Of a stretch of 5,877 bases of DNA, positions 1 through 5,623 are shown piece after piece. Origin of the DNA: Candidatus Aenigmatarchaeota archaeon (GTDB taxonomy: Archaea > Aenigmatarchaeota > Aenigmatarchaeia > QMZP01 > JACQNV01); NCBI GenBank assembly GCA_016202865.1, contig JACQNV010000031.1, positions 1-5,877 on the forward strand, written 5' to 3'. Under the pieces are notes generated by a model. The model had not been told where the DNA came from. It saw nothing but the letters and a program-made list of their open reading frames with translations, and did no database searches. Position 1 is the first letter of the stretch; the number at the start of each line of letters is the position of its first letter. Made by a program: the position numbers and the translations under genes.

Positions 1-60
1 ACATATACAGTGTTAGAAAAGGATTTCAATAATAGAAACAACAATTAATAAGTGTTGGGT

Positions 61-855
61 TTAAGATTCTTGCGATACAACATCGAAAGAACTTCCATCT
101 TTTCTTTTTCTTAGAATAGCTTCAATAATTTCCCTTTGTTTAGGAGAGACTCTTGTATTCAAAAATATTGCATAATCCAGTCCACTTGCATGTTCAAGGT
201 TTTTGGCGCCTATTAACCATGCATTAATAAAATTTGTTCCAAAAACTATTGCGTTGTAAATGTCTACATCTCTTAAATCTACCGAACCGAAATCTGCTTG
301 TGTCATATCAGCTTCTCGCAAATTTGCGCCCCTGAGTTTTGACCACATCTCGGCATGTTGTAAATAAGCGCCTTCCATTTTAACTCCAGATAGATCACAG
401 CCATGCAATCTAGAACGGTTCAAATTAATGCCCCTATATGTTCCTTGAAACCACTCACACCCCATATCTGCCCCGTTAAATTTTACACGCATAAAATACG
501 AGCCTTCCAAATCAGCTCCCTGCAAAGATGACTCCGAAAAATCAGCGTCTTCAAATGTTGCTCCTCTAGCTTGGAGAAGCGGGAATTTAACTCCTCGTGC
601 AACAAGTCCATTAACATAGGAACTGTCTAATATTATTGGCTTATCCACATACTTTATATCAGAAGGTGTCCAAGAACCATCAGGACCAAGCACCCCGAGA
701 CCAGCGTTAGTAAAATAACACCCCCCTAATCTAGCAAATGCTTCGTGAGAACTTAAATTAAATCCCGGCTCGAGACTTATTCTACTAAAGTCTCTTTCAC
801 CCGCCAATATCTTCCTCACAAACTCTTCACCCTTCATGTAAACCAAATCAGGCAT
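61..855 (-). CDS. Pentapeptide-repeat protein, 264 aa
   Basis: The protein carries tandem A(D/N)LXX-type pentapeptides, densest between about residues 95 and 217. Examples are ATFEDADFSESSLQGADLEG (99-118), GVKMEGAYLQHAEM (157-170) and GANLREADMTQADF (176-189). Such repeats fold as a right-handed quadrilateral beta-helix and usually serve as a binding scaffold. The N-terminal 60 residues, which include ERDFSRISLEPGFNLS (20-35), and the tail after about residue 220 are non-repetitive; the tail ends in a basic helix (KQREIIEAILRKRK, 239-252). No signal peptide or membrane segment is visible, so it is probably cytosolic. I chose the ATG at 855 over the Met codon at 837 because a TATA box lies 25 nt upstream of 855. 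The gene stands alone. Pentapeptide-repeat proteins are functionally diverse, so the fold is well supported but the role is unknown. Confidence 0.9.
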   Translation of the reverse strand: MPDLVYMKGEEFVRKILAGERDFSRISLEPGFNLSSHEAFARLGGCYFTNAGLGVLGPDGSWTPSDIKYVDKPIILDSSYVNGLVARGVKFPLLQARGATFEDADFSESSLQGADLEGSYFMRVKFNGADMGCEWFQGTYRGINLNRSRLHGCDLSGVKMEGAYLQHAEMWSKLRGANLREADMTQADFGSVDLRDVDIYNAIVFGTNFINAWLIGAKNLEHASGLDYAIFLNTRVSPKQREIIEAILRKRKDGSSFDVVSQES

Positions 856-875
856 AAAAATTATTGAGTCTTGGA

Positions 876-884
876 CTTATAAGC
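876..884 (-). promoter_or_regulatory. TATA box of the pentapeptide-repeat gene
   Basis: On the minus strand this reads GCTTATAAG. Its centre, near 880, is 25 nt upstream of the ATG at 855. That is the archaeal TATA-to-start distance, so the mRNA should begin at or next to the ATG and be leaderless. No Shine-Dalgarno sequence is present between box and start. Confidence 0.65.
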
Positions 885-938
885 CTTAACCACTTTAAAG
901 TAACTATCTTGTAGACAATAGAACCTATCTAAATCACC

Positions 939-947
939 TTTTTAAAT
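939..947 (+). promoter_or_regulatory. Candidate TATA box of the histone-fold gene
   Basis: TTTTTAAAT centred near 943 predicts transcription from about 968, giving a leader of roughly 45 nt that contains the Shine-Dalgarno at 1001-1006. The TATA-rich sequence at 966-982 is an alternative box and would give a shorter leader. The sequence alone does not decide between them. Confidence 0.4.
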
Positions 948-966
948 CCCAAAACCAAGTTTTTCC

Positions 967-1000
967 TATAGTATAACTATATGTCATATAGCTAGTATAT
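967..1000 (+). repeat. Interlocked AT-rich dyads in the histone-gene leader
   Basis: Three overlapping inverted repeats lie just upstream of the ribosome binding site. TATAGT/ACTATA has a 3-nt spacer (967-981). CTATATG/CATATAG has a 1-nt spacer (977-991) and is the strongest. ATATA/TATAT has a 5-nt spacer (986-1000). They cover the predicted transcription start and leader, so they could be an operator or leader structure. In AT-rich DNA some of this symmetry is expected by chance. Confidence 0.45.
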
Positions 1001-1006
1001 AGGAGG
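1001..1006 (+). promoter_or_regulatory. Strong Shine-Dalgarno of the histone-fold gene
   Basis: AGGAGG sits 6 nt before the ATG at 1013 and fixes that start. It contrasts with the four leaderless genes in this window and suggests strong translation, as expected for an abundant chromatin protein. Confidence 0.8.
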
Positions 1007-1012
1007 ATTATT

Positions 1013-1450
1013 ATGAGCGAAGAAGCACAATTAGAAAATCAGCCAGAACCGGTAGAAGGCCAACCAGCAGAGGCTAAGATTGAACCTGTAGAAGAAGAAG
1101 TTAGTGAGGAGGAAGAGGCGAAGGAGAAGTTGCCATTTCCAACAGCAACAATTGTTAGATTGATGAGAGCGCATTTAGACAAGGATAAAATAATCAAGAA
1201 GGATGTCAAAATTGGAATGAACAAGTGGCTCGGTGGTCTTGTGGCAAGGGTATCCAAGGATTTGAACAAAATTCCATATACAACACTGCACTTACATGAA
1301 TTCAGGGAATCAATCAAGGTTTATCTTGAATTGCAGGAGTTTTATAAAGAGAAAGAGCGCATTCTTGCACACCTAGACGCAATCAAGAAGGACATACAGA
1401 GATTGGAAAGAGATCTGGGTAAGGAAGAGGAAGGCCAGTTAGTTGGTTAA
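1013..1450 (+). CDS. Histone-fold protein with acidic N-terminal tail and C-terminal coiled coil, 145 aa
   Basis: Residues 1-39 are a Glu/Pro/Ala-rich acidic tail. Residues about 40-106 look like a histone fold: helix 1 LPFPTATIVRLMRAHL (40-55) resembles the archaeal-histone LPxAxVxRIxR start. A longer helix 2 (about 64-85) follows, then loop 2 with YTTLHLHE (89-96) where archaeal histones have the RKTVxxED-like segment, then helix 3. Residues about 104-140 form a charged heptad-like helix, probably a coiled coil. Typical archaeal histones are about 65-70 aa and lack both extensions. The likely role is DNA binding or chromatin organisation, but the acidic tail could instead suit a histone chaperone or an NF-Y-like transcription partner. 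The gene is single and converges on the 92-aa gene with one base between their stops. I am fairly confident of the fold and less so of DNA binding. Confidence 0.75.
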   Translation: MSEEAQLENQPEPVEGQPAEAKIEPVEEEVSEEEEAKEKLPFPTATIVRLMRAHLDKDKIIKKDVKIGMNKWLGGLVARVSKDLNKIPYTTLHLHEFRESIKVYLELQEFYKEKERILAHLDAIKKDIQRLERDLGKEEEGQLVG

Positions 1451-1451
1451 A

Positions 1452-1730
1452 TTATTTATTAAAATAGCCGTGAGCCTGAAAATCAGTGTGAAGCTTTTTA
1501 CCAGTTTCAGAGAGTTTGACTTTTATCTCTCCTGAACCTTCAAAATCAACAAGCTTCAAGCCCTTTAATTTTTCCAGTGTTTTTATTTCTTTTTCAGAAG
1601 AGGTTATGTATTCGCCTTTCGGTGACATGTGAATTTTATTGAGCCAGTGAGCTACTGCTGTCATCTGGTCATTCACCTTGAATTCTGGAATCATTAAATT
1701 TAGCTGGTTTTTCAAATCGCGCACTCTCAT
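1452..1730 (-). CDS. Small protein with possible winged-helix domain, 92 aa
   Basis: I do not recognise a named family. The C-terminal half has helix, beta-hairpin and helix character: KEIKTLEKLKGLKLVDFEG (47-65), then a short turn and KVKLSETGKKL (70-80). This resembles the recognition helix, wing and 'LTxxGxxL' ending of many archaeal winged-helix regulators. The N-terminal half is helical and contains AVAHWLNKIH (25-34). There is no membrane segment and no cysteine. Its ATG overlaps the stop of the membrane-protein gene by four bases (ATGA, 1727-1730), so it is very probably translated by coupling as the last gene of a three-gene operon. DNA binding is only an inference from the predicted fold. 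Confidence 0.65.
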   Translation of the reverse strand: MRVRDLKNQLNLMIPEFKVNDQMTAVAHWLNKIHMSPKGEYITSSEKEIKTLEKLKGLKLVDFEGSGEIKVKLSETGKKLHTDFQAHGYFNK

Positions 1731-2224
1731 AATCTACCTTTTGTCACGAACTCCTTTAGATTTTTGATTATATAAAGCCTGTATTTTACCACAAAAAATA
1801 TCAACACTGCAAGACCTGCTATTTCTCCGCCAAGATTGTAAGGTTGTGTAATTGTATTATACAAAACATCTGTTAGCTGAAAGCCTTGCAATGGCTGGAA
1901 ATTCCCGTACAATGGCCAAAACAATGTTTGTGGATCGCCCCACAATTGATCCAATAAAAGATGAATCCAAATGCCTGATGTCAGACTTATCAAGACTTTG
2001 CTTTTTCTGAGAGCAGATAATATAGACATTACTCCAGCAAACAAAACGGTGTGCAGGATTATTCTGCCATTATGTATATCTGTCAACAAAAATCCTATAA
2101 CTTTGTCAAAATCAGACAGCAGCGCACCAATTAAAACAAATCTGTAATCAAATTTTCTTTTAATCAGAAAACTAATCAACAACATTATACCAAGACTGAT
2201 TCCAAGATGGCCGAAGACGAACAT
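1727..2224 (-). CDS. YdjM/DUF457-type membrane-bound metal-dependent hydrolase-like protein, 165 aa
   Basis: The motifs of this integral-membrane family are present in order: an N-terminal GHLG (His6), LLSDFDK (Asp38, Asp40), a histidine in ILHTV (His58), and WIHLLLDQLW (His88, Asp92) followed by LFWPLYG (102-107). These His/Asp residues are the presumed metal ligands. About four to five hydrophobic segments (around 7-21, 28-47, 54-70, 76-94 and 134-152) place it in the membrane, and the tail is basic. The length is normal for short members. The family is annotated as a putative hydrolase, and no substrate is established. The gene begins 15 nt after the histidine-kinase-like gene and overlaps the next gene by four bases, so it is the middle gene of an operon. 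A TATAAT-like string about 10 nt before the ATG is too close to act as its promoter. Confidence 0.8.
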   Translation of the reverse strand: MFVFGHLGISLGIMLLISFLIKRKFDYRFVLIGALLSDFDKVIGFLLTDIHNGRIILHTVLFAGVMSILSALRKSKVLISLTSGIWIHLLLDQLWGDPQTLFWPLYGNFQPLQGFQLTDVLYNTITQPYNLGGEIAGLAVLIFFVVKYRLYIIKNLKEFVTKGRL

Positions 2225-2239
2225 AGTTATTATAAGGAA

Positions 2240-2983
2240 TTATTGCTTATTAGAAGCTGGTATTGTAAATCTGAAAGAAACTTCATCGCCCTCTGTTTCC
2301 AGCCATAACCTGCCACCTTGAAGTTCTGCAAACCTTTTGGCGGTGGCTAAACCCAGGCCGGTTCCTGGCTTTCCTGTTCCTGGAACTCTAATACCAACAT
2401 GGAAAATTGCTGCTTTATAATCTTCAGGTATTTGCCTATCCACATCATTTGTAACAGAGCAGACAACAAAACCTTCGTCCTGTTCTATTTCAAGACTAGC
2501 GCGGGATTTTGCATATTTTGCTGCGTTGGAAAACAGAGATGAGAAGACAGCTTCGGTTGCATCGCGACTACCTACTGCCTTAACACCGTATTCTCCATAT
2601 CCAAAATAAGGTTTTCCTCTATGAAAAAACGGTATATATCGACGCGTTCTGCCACCATCTTCTGTAAATACTAAACTCCCGCCAAACATATAATTACACC
2701 ACACCCTAACTGGATGACGCAGGGCATCATATACATCAAAGTTTTCTCTTGGAAGCGATTTGTTATCATATATTCCGCAGGACAAACCTGCTACATTTGA
2801 AGTTAGTTTGGCAGTTCTCAATAAATTGTCAATGATGCATTCTATATCCTCTCTAGCCTGCCTTGGCATATCAGCTCTCTTAAGATGTTCTGCAAGCACA
2901 AGAGCATCCGATAGAGCGGCGTCTGTGTAGTGGAGAATTTCTTGTACAGCAGCCAAAGCATTCGTATATTTTCTACTTCGCAT
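2240..2983 (-). CDS. Soluble histidine-kinase-like ATPase (HATPase_c), 247 aa
   Basis: The C-terminal half is a GHKL/HATPase_c domain. An N-box-like segment is SSLFSNAAKYAKS (148-160, Asn153). A G1-like segment VTNDVDRQIPED (177-188) keeps Asn179-Asp180 but lacks the usual GxG. A clear G2 lid/box runs PGTGLGLATAKRFAELQGG (206-224). Residues about 8-65 form two helices that could be a dimerisation domain, but the usual H-E-x-x-x-P phosphoacceptor motif is absent; His18 or His33 are the only histidines there. No membrane segment or PAS/GAF sensor is visible, so it is cytosolic. No response regulator is encoded in this window. It is the first gene of an operon with the YdjM-like protein and the 92-aa protein, and is divergent from the ArsR-hemerythrin gene. 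It could be a kinase using an atypical histidine, or an ATP-binding regulator without kinase activity. Confidence 0.8.
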   Translation of the reverse strand: MRSRKYTNALAAVQEILHYTDAALSDALVLAEHLKRADMPRQAREDIECIIDNLLRTAKLTSNVAGLSCGIYDNKSLPRENFDVYDALRHPVRVWCNYMFGGSLVFTEDGGRTRRYIPFFHRGKPYFGYGEYGVKAVGSRDATEAVFSSLFSNAAKYAKSRASLEIEQDEGFVVCSVTNDVDRQIPEDYKAAIFHVGIRVPGTGKPGTGLGLATAKRFAELQGGRLWLETEGDEVSFRFTIPASNKQ

Positions 2984-3003
2984 TAGGTAAGTTAGACAAA
3001 AAA

Positions 3004-3012
3004 TTATTTAAG
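3004..3012 (-). promoter_or_regulatory. TATA box of the histidine-kinase-like operon
   Basis: The minus strand reads CTTAAATAA, centred near 3008 and 25 nt before the ATG at 2983, so a leaderless transcript is predicted. It lies about 30 bp from the divergent TATA box of the ArsR-hemerythrin gene, so the two promoters may affect each other. Confidence 0.5.
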
Positions 3013-3032
3013 CACATGGGACTTGGAGTTAA

Positions 3033-3041
3033 CTTTATAAA
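3033..3041 (+). promoter_or_regulatory. TATA box of the ArsR-hemerythrin/FTR1 operon
   Basis: CTTTATAAA is a near-consensus archaeal box. Its centre is about 25 nt upstream of the ATG at 3063, so transcription should start at or within a base or two of that ATG. This supports 3063 as the start and a leaderless first gene. Confidence 0.7.
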
Positions 3042-3043
3042 TA

Positions 3044-3068
3044 CATATGAACATAGATTCATATGAAC
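3044..3068 (+). promoter_or_regulatory. Probable operator: paired CATATGAAC repeats forming a dyad
   Basis: CATATGAAC occurs twice, at 3044-3052 and 3060-3068, 16 bp apart. Because each core is itself near-palindromic, the pair also makes a perfect inverted repeat, CATATGAA/TTCATATG, with a 6-bp spacer (3044-3065). The second core extends to the perfect palindrome TTCATATGAA (3058-3067). The site lies directly after the TATA box and covers the predicted transcription start and start codon. A protein bound here would block RNA polymerase. The obvious ligand is the ArsR-type protein encoded immediately downstream. Confidence 0.65.
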
Positions 3069-3824
3069 TCGGGGCTATGCGAAAGTTTTTTTGCAGTGCT
3101 GGCAGACAGGAACAGGCTTTCTATAATCAATTTAATTTTGGAGAAAGATTTGACTGTGAGCGAGATATCGGAACAGCTAAATTTGGAACAGAGTTTGGTT
3201 TCGCACCATTTAAAAACTCTGAAAGATCATGGTTTTGTTGAGTTTAAAATAGATGGTAAAAACAGGGTTTATTCTGCAAACAAGGATACAGTAAGGCCGC
3301 TGATGGATATAATGAGGTCGCATGTTTACAATCTTTGCGGTTTTGCATGTCAATACAAGATAGATGAATGGGCAAGAATGAGTCCAGTTAAATCTATTAA
3401 CCATGAAACAGAGGTTGTGATGGAGAAGATCAAGGTTTTGACAAAGTTTTCTGCTGCAAAAATAAATTCAAGGAAAAAACTAAAGGAGGTTTCTGACTTC
3501 TTCAACACAACAATGATCACACATTTCAAGGCAGAGGAGATGACTTTATTCAAGAAGATGAGGAAAAAAACAAAGGTTGTTGAGGACCTTTTGGATGAGC
3601 ACAAATTCATGAGGAAAAAGTTTTTGGAATTAAAGGCGATAGCAGATTCTGAAAATGTGGACAGGGAAGGATTGAAAGAGATTGCAAACTCAATTTCAAA
3701 AATAATAACCTCTCACATAGACAAGGAAGAAAATGTACTGATCCCAAAAGCGAAACAAGTTCTCACAAAGAAAGAATTTGATGATATTGCAAAACAGAGT
3801 GAAAAAATGGAGGCTGAGGTATAA
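3063..3824 (+). CDS. ArsR-type winged-helix regulator fused to a hemerythrin-like domain, 253 aa
   Basis: Residues about 5-85 are an ArsR/HTH_20-type winged helix: LADRNRLSIINLI (13-25), then LTVSEISEQLNLEQSLVSHHLKTL (30-53) with the recognition helix, then the wing DGKNRVYSA (64-72). A linker with C92xxxC96 follows. Residues about 112-235 form a four-helix hemerythrin (HHE) domain. Candidate metal ligands are His114, His154 and Glu158 (HFKAEE), His180 (DEHKFM), and His218 and Glu222 (HIDKEENVLIP). This is a plausible four-His/two-Glu diiron set. I infer a DNA-binding regulator that reads iron, oxygen or redox state. It starts at 3063 because the TATA box is 25 nt upstream; no ribosome binding site exists. 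Its stop overlaps the FTR1 start by one base, and it probably represses its own operon. Ligand assignment is by motif and spacing only. Confidence 0.88.
   Translation: MNSGLCESFFAVLADRNRLSIINLILEKDLTVSEISEQLNLEQSLVSHHLKTLKDHGFVEFKIDGKNRVYSANKDTVRPLMDIMRSHVYNLCGFACQYKIDEWARMSPVKSINHETEVVMEKIKVLTKFSAAKINSRKKLKEVSDFFNTTMITHFKAEEMTLFKKMRKKTKVVEDLLDEHKFMRKKFLELKAIADSENVDREGLKEIANSISKIITSHIDKEENVLIPKAKQVLTKKEFDDIAKQSEKMEAEV
3809..3813 (+). promoter_or_regulatory. Internal Shine-Dalgarno for the FTR1 gene
   Basis: GGAGG lies inside the end of the regulator gene, 10 nt before the ATG at 3824. With the TAATG stop/start overlap it supports coupled translation of regulator and permease from one mRNA. 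Confidence 0.6.
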
Positions 3825-4702
3825 TGGTTTTCGCGCCGTTCTTGATCATGTTTAGGGAAGGTTTGGAAGCTGCTTTAATTATTGCAATACTCATCGCATA
3901 CCTCAGTAAAACAAACAAGTCAGAATTCAAAAAATATGTTTGGGGTGGGACTGCGCTGGCTGTTATATTGAGTGTTATTGTAGGAGCGATTTTGGTTTTC
4001 ACTTTGGGCGAATTGACAGGAATTGTGGAACAGTTATTTGAAGGTGTTGCAGCATTATTAGCCACAATAGTATTAACAGCAATGATTTTCTGGATGGCGA
4101 GGAACGCTAAGAATATTAAGACAGAATTACAGCAGAAAATAGACACCATTATTTCGAACAAATATACCATTGGTCTTGCTGCTCTTGCTTTCATTGCAGT
4201 GTTTAAGGAGGGTATAGAGACTGTTCTGTTCTTGACAGCGTCCTATGCAGTTGATTTTGGTGGGACCACAATAGGAATAATATTAGGTTTGATTCCTGTA
4301 CTTGTTCTTGCTTACCTATTACTGAAAGGTACAGTAAAATTACCTTTGCACAAATTTTTCAAGTATACAGGAGTCCTTTTGATAGTTTTTGCAGCTGGGT
4401 TATTTGGTTTTGGAATACACGAATTGATGGAGGCTGCAGAGGGGTCAGGAATAGAATTTGGCTGGTTTGGAGAGCACGCATATGATATTAATCCGAGAGA
4501 TGCGACAGATGCATTCCATGAAAAGGGGGCTGTTGGTTCTGTATTCAAGGCTCTTGTGGGATATGACGGGAATCCGGAAAACTTGAGGGTTATTGGTTAT
4601 GTATTATACTGGCTAATTATAGGCGGCTACTTCCTGCGCACATACAAAGGGATTTCCTTTAGGAAAACCGTGAAGTCAAAGCTAAGCAGGAAAAATTTAT
4701 AA
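3824..4702 (+). CDS. ftr1: FTR1-family high-affinity iron permease, 292 aa
   Basis: This is a polytopic membrane protein with about seven hydrophobic segments (near 4-27, 38-62, 68-91, 115-140, 148-168, 180-205 and 254-272). It has the family's REGLE iron-binding motif at residues 11-15 (FREGLEAAL). A second copy, FKEGIE (127-132), has Lys in place of the first Arg. Other family-like acidic sites are FEGVA (72-76) and GIHELMEA (197-204). FTR1/EfeU proteins move iron across the cytoplasmic membrane, often with a multicopper oxidase or EfeO/EfeB partner; neither is encoded here. The length is normal for prokaryotic members. It is coupled to the ArsR-hemerythrin gene by a one-base overlap (TAATG), which ties the regulator to iron transport. 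Iron is the expected substrate from the family; its oxidation state cannot be read from the sequence. Confidence 0.93.
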   Translation: MVFAPFLIMFREGLEAALIIAILIAYLSKTNKSEFKKYVWGGTALAVILSVIVGAILVFTLGELTGIVEQLFEGVAALLATIVLTAMIFWMARNAKNIKTELQQKIDTIISNKYTIGLAALAFIAVFKEGIETVLFLTASYAVDFGGTTIGIILGLIPVLVLAYLLLKGTVKLPLHKFFKYTGVLLIVFAAGLFGFGIHELMEAAEGSGIEFGWFGEHAYDINPRDATDAFHEKGAVGSVFKALVGYDGNPENLRVIGYVLYWLIIGGYFLRTYKGISFRKTVKSKLSRKNL

Positions 4703-4710
4703 AGTTGTTT

Positions 4711-5031
4711 ATGGGTTACAATATTCAGGCGTGTCTTGGTGGATTGGAAGATTGTAAGCTTAGACTTGCATCGCATATTCAGTCTAAAATAAACATACAG
4801 CAAGCTATTGACAAGTCTTTGGTTAGGTTTGCTGAATATAGAAAGGATGTGGAATATTTTACAGACAGAAAACCAGATCAAGATATGAGGGCTGTTTCCG
4901 AGTCTTTTTTTACAACAGAAATGGCTGAGCTTCGAAGGCTCTTTGGTTTGAGAAATTTTTATTTTGGCTTGGTAGAAGAAACAGAACATGAAAAGCACGC
5001 TTGGGAAGCGACTTATTTTGACAGCTTATAG
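4711..5031 (+). CDS. Uncharacterised helical protein, 106 aa
   Basis: I do not recognise a family. The protein is soluble and largely helical by composition, with amphipathic stretches near 12-50 and 58-100. It has two cysteines (Cys8, Cys15). Its acidic, histidine-containing C-terminus EETEHEKHAWEA (89-100) could bind metal, though this is speculative. The ATG at 4711 is 8 nt after the FTR1 stop; a TTG at 4705 in the same frame would add two residues. No good Shine-Dalgarno precedes either. A TATA-like TTTATAAAG at 4697-4704 is too close to serve as promoter for this start, so expression from the FTR1 operon is more likely. Its end overlaps the stop of the opposing sigma-like gene by six bases (5026-5031). 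Being third in an iron-uptake operon suggests, but does not show, an iron-related role. Confidence 0.6.
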   Translation: MGYNIQACLGGLEDCKLRLASHIQSKINIQQAIDKSLVRFAEYRKDVEYFTDRKPDQDMRAVSESFFTTEMAELRRLFGLRNFYFGLVEETEHEKHAWEATYFDSL

Positions 5032-5604
5032 AGCTGACGGATCTAGTTCTGGATGATGGTTTTCAATATACTCCAAAAGAATTTTTCTGGCTCTGTGGCA
5101 TCTCCATCTTTCTGTGTTCTGCGGCAAACCCAATTTTCTAGCCACGCTTTCCCCTGTCATGCCTTTCAGCCTCAATTCTACAACACGCCTGTATTTTTCA
5201 GGTAGAGATCTAACTGCTTCCCTTACGAGTCTGACAGTCTCTTGTCTCTCCAATTCTTTATCTGGGCTGTCAAAATCTAGCGAAGAATTATCAGCAACCA
5301 CGCGCGATTCTCTTGAACGCAATCTTCTCATTGCATCTATTGTTGCATTTACTGCTATTGTATAAACATAGGTTCCTAAACTAGCACGCTCAGGAGCAAA
5401 ATTACCATTTCTTAAAGAGCTGTAAATTCTTAACATCACATCCTGACAAATAGATTCCGTATCATACTGGTGTCCTAATCTAGAGTTTACTATATTGAGG
5501 ACTTTGGCTCTATATCTTTTATCTAAAACTTCAAAATATTGATGGCCATTGTTTACAGTTACCATTGCTGCAAGTTGCTCATCTGAGAGTTCACTTATTT
5601 CCAT
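5026..5604 (-). CDS. Sigma-70/ECF-like sigma factor family protein, 192 aa
   Basis: Residues about 24-98 match region 2 of ECF sigma factors. They include helix YRAKVLNIVNSRLG (31-44), then DTESICQDVMLRIYSSL (48-64, compare the family's D-x-E-D-x-x-Q-E-x-F). GTYVYTIAVNATIDAMRRLRSR (77-98) follows, corresponding to the WLyxIarNxxxDxxRr helix that contacts the -10 element and polymerase. A linker (about 99-120) joins to region 4, which runs from SLPEKYRRVVELRLKGMTGE (133-152) to a helix-turn-helix (152-174) ending NTERWRCHRARKIL (163-176). The length is typical of ECF factors. No anti-sigma gene is adjacent. The gene has an archaeal TATA box 24 nt upstream and is probably leaderless. In an archaeon it cannot act as a normal sigma; it may be a transferred gene reused as a DNA-binding regulator. 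The family call is firm; the role is open. Confidence 0.88.
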   Translation of the reverse strand: MEISELSDEQLAAMVTVNNGHQYFEVLDKRYRAKVLNIVNSRLGHQYDTESICQDVMLRIYSSLRNGNFAPERASLGTYVYTIAVNATIDAMRRLRSRESRVVADNSSLDFDSPDKELERQETVRLVREAVRSLPEKYRRVVELRLKGMTGESVARKLGLPQNTERWRCHRARKILLEYIENHHPELDPSAL

Positions 5605-5623
5605 ACACTCTATATTTGGTTAA

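Noticed and set aside
1039..1317. Minus-strand frame opposite the histone-fold gene
   Set aside because: It is Ser/Leu-rich, as expected for the complement of an acidic, Glu-rich coding sequence. It has no promoter or domain.
2225..2236. TATAAT-like sequence just before the YdjM-like gene as a promoter
   Set aside because: It is about 10 nt from the ATG, too close for an archaeal TATA box. The 15-nt gap to the upstream gene points to an operon.
3047..3241. Plus-strand frame starting at the upstream ATG (3047), 64 aa
   Set aside because: It overlaps the regulator gene in another frame, lies inside the operator, would start before the predicted transcription start, and encodes no recognisable domain.
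3763..4194. 143-aa minus-strand frame opposite the FTR1 start
   Set aside because: Its hydrophobic, Ala/Thr-rich composition mirrors the membrane-protein gene on the other strand. The FTR1 motifs decide the strand.
4697..4704. TTTATAAAG at the FTR1 stop as a promoter for the 106-aa gene
   Set aside because: It lies only about 11 nt before the ATG at 4711, so transcription would begin inside the gene. The string is explained by the Leu-stop codons of FTR1.
4627..4998. 123-aa minus-strand frame opposite the 106-aa gene
   Set aside because: It is rich in Phe, Lys, Ser and Cys with no domain and no promoter. The plus-strand frame has a normal charged, helical composition and operon spacing.
5082..5086. 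T5 run downstream of the 106-aa gene as a terminator
   Set aside because: It is short, isolated and inside the coding region of the opposing sigma-like gene; T-runs of this length are common here.
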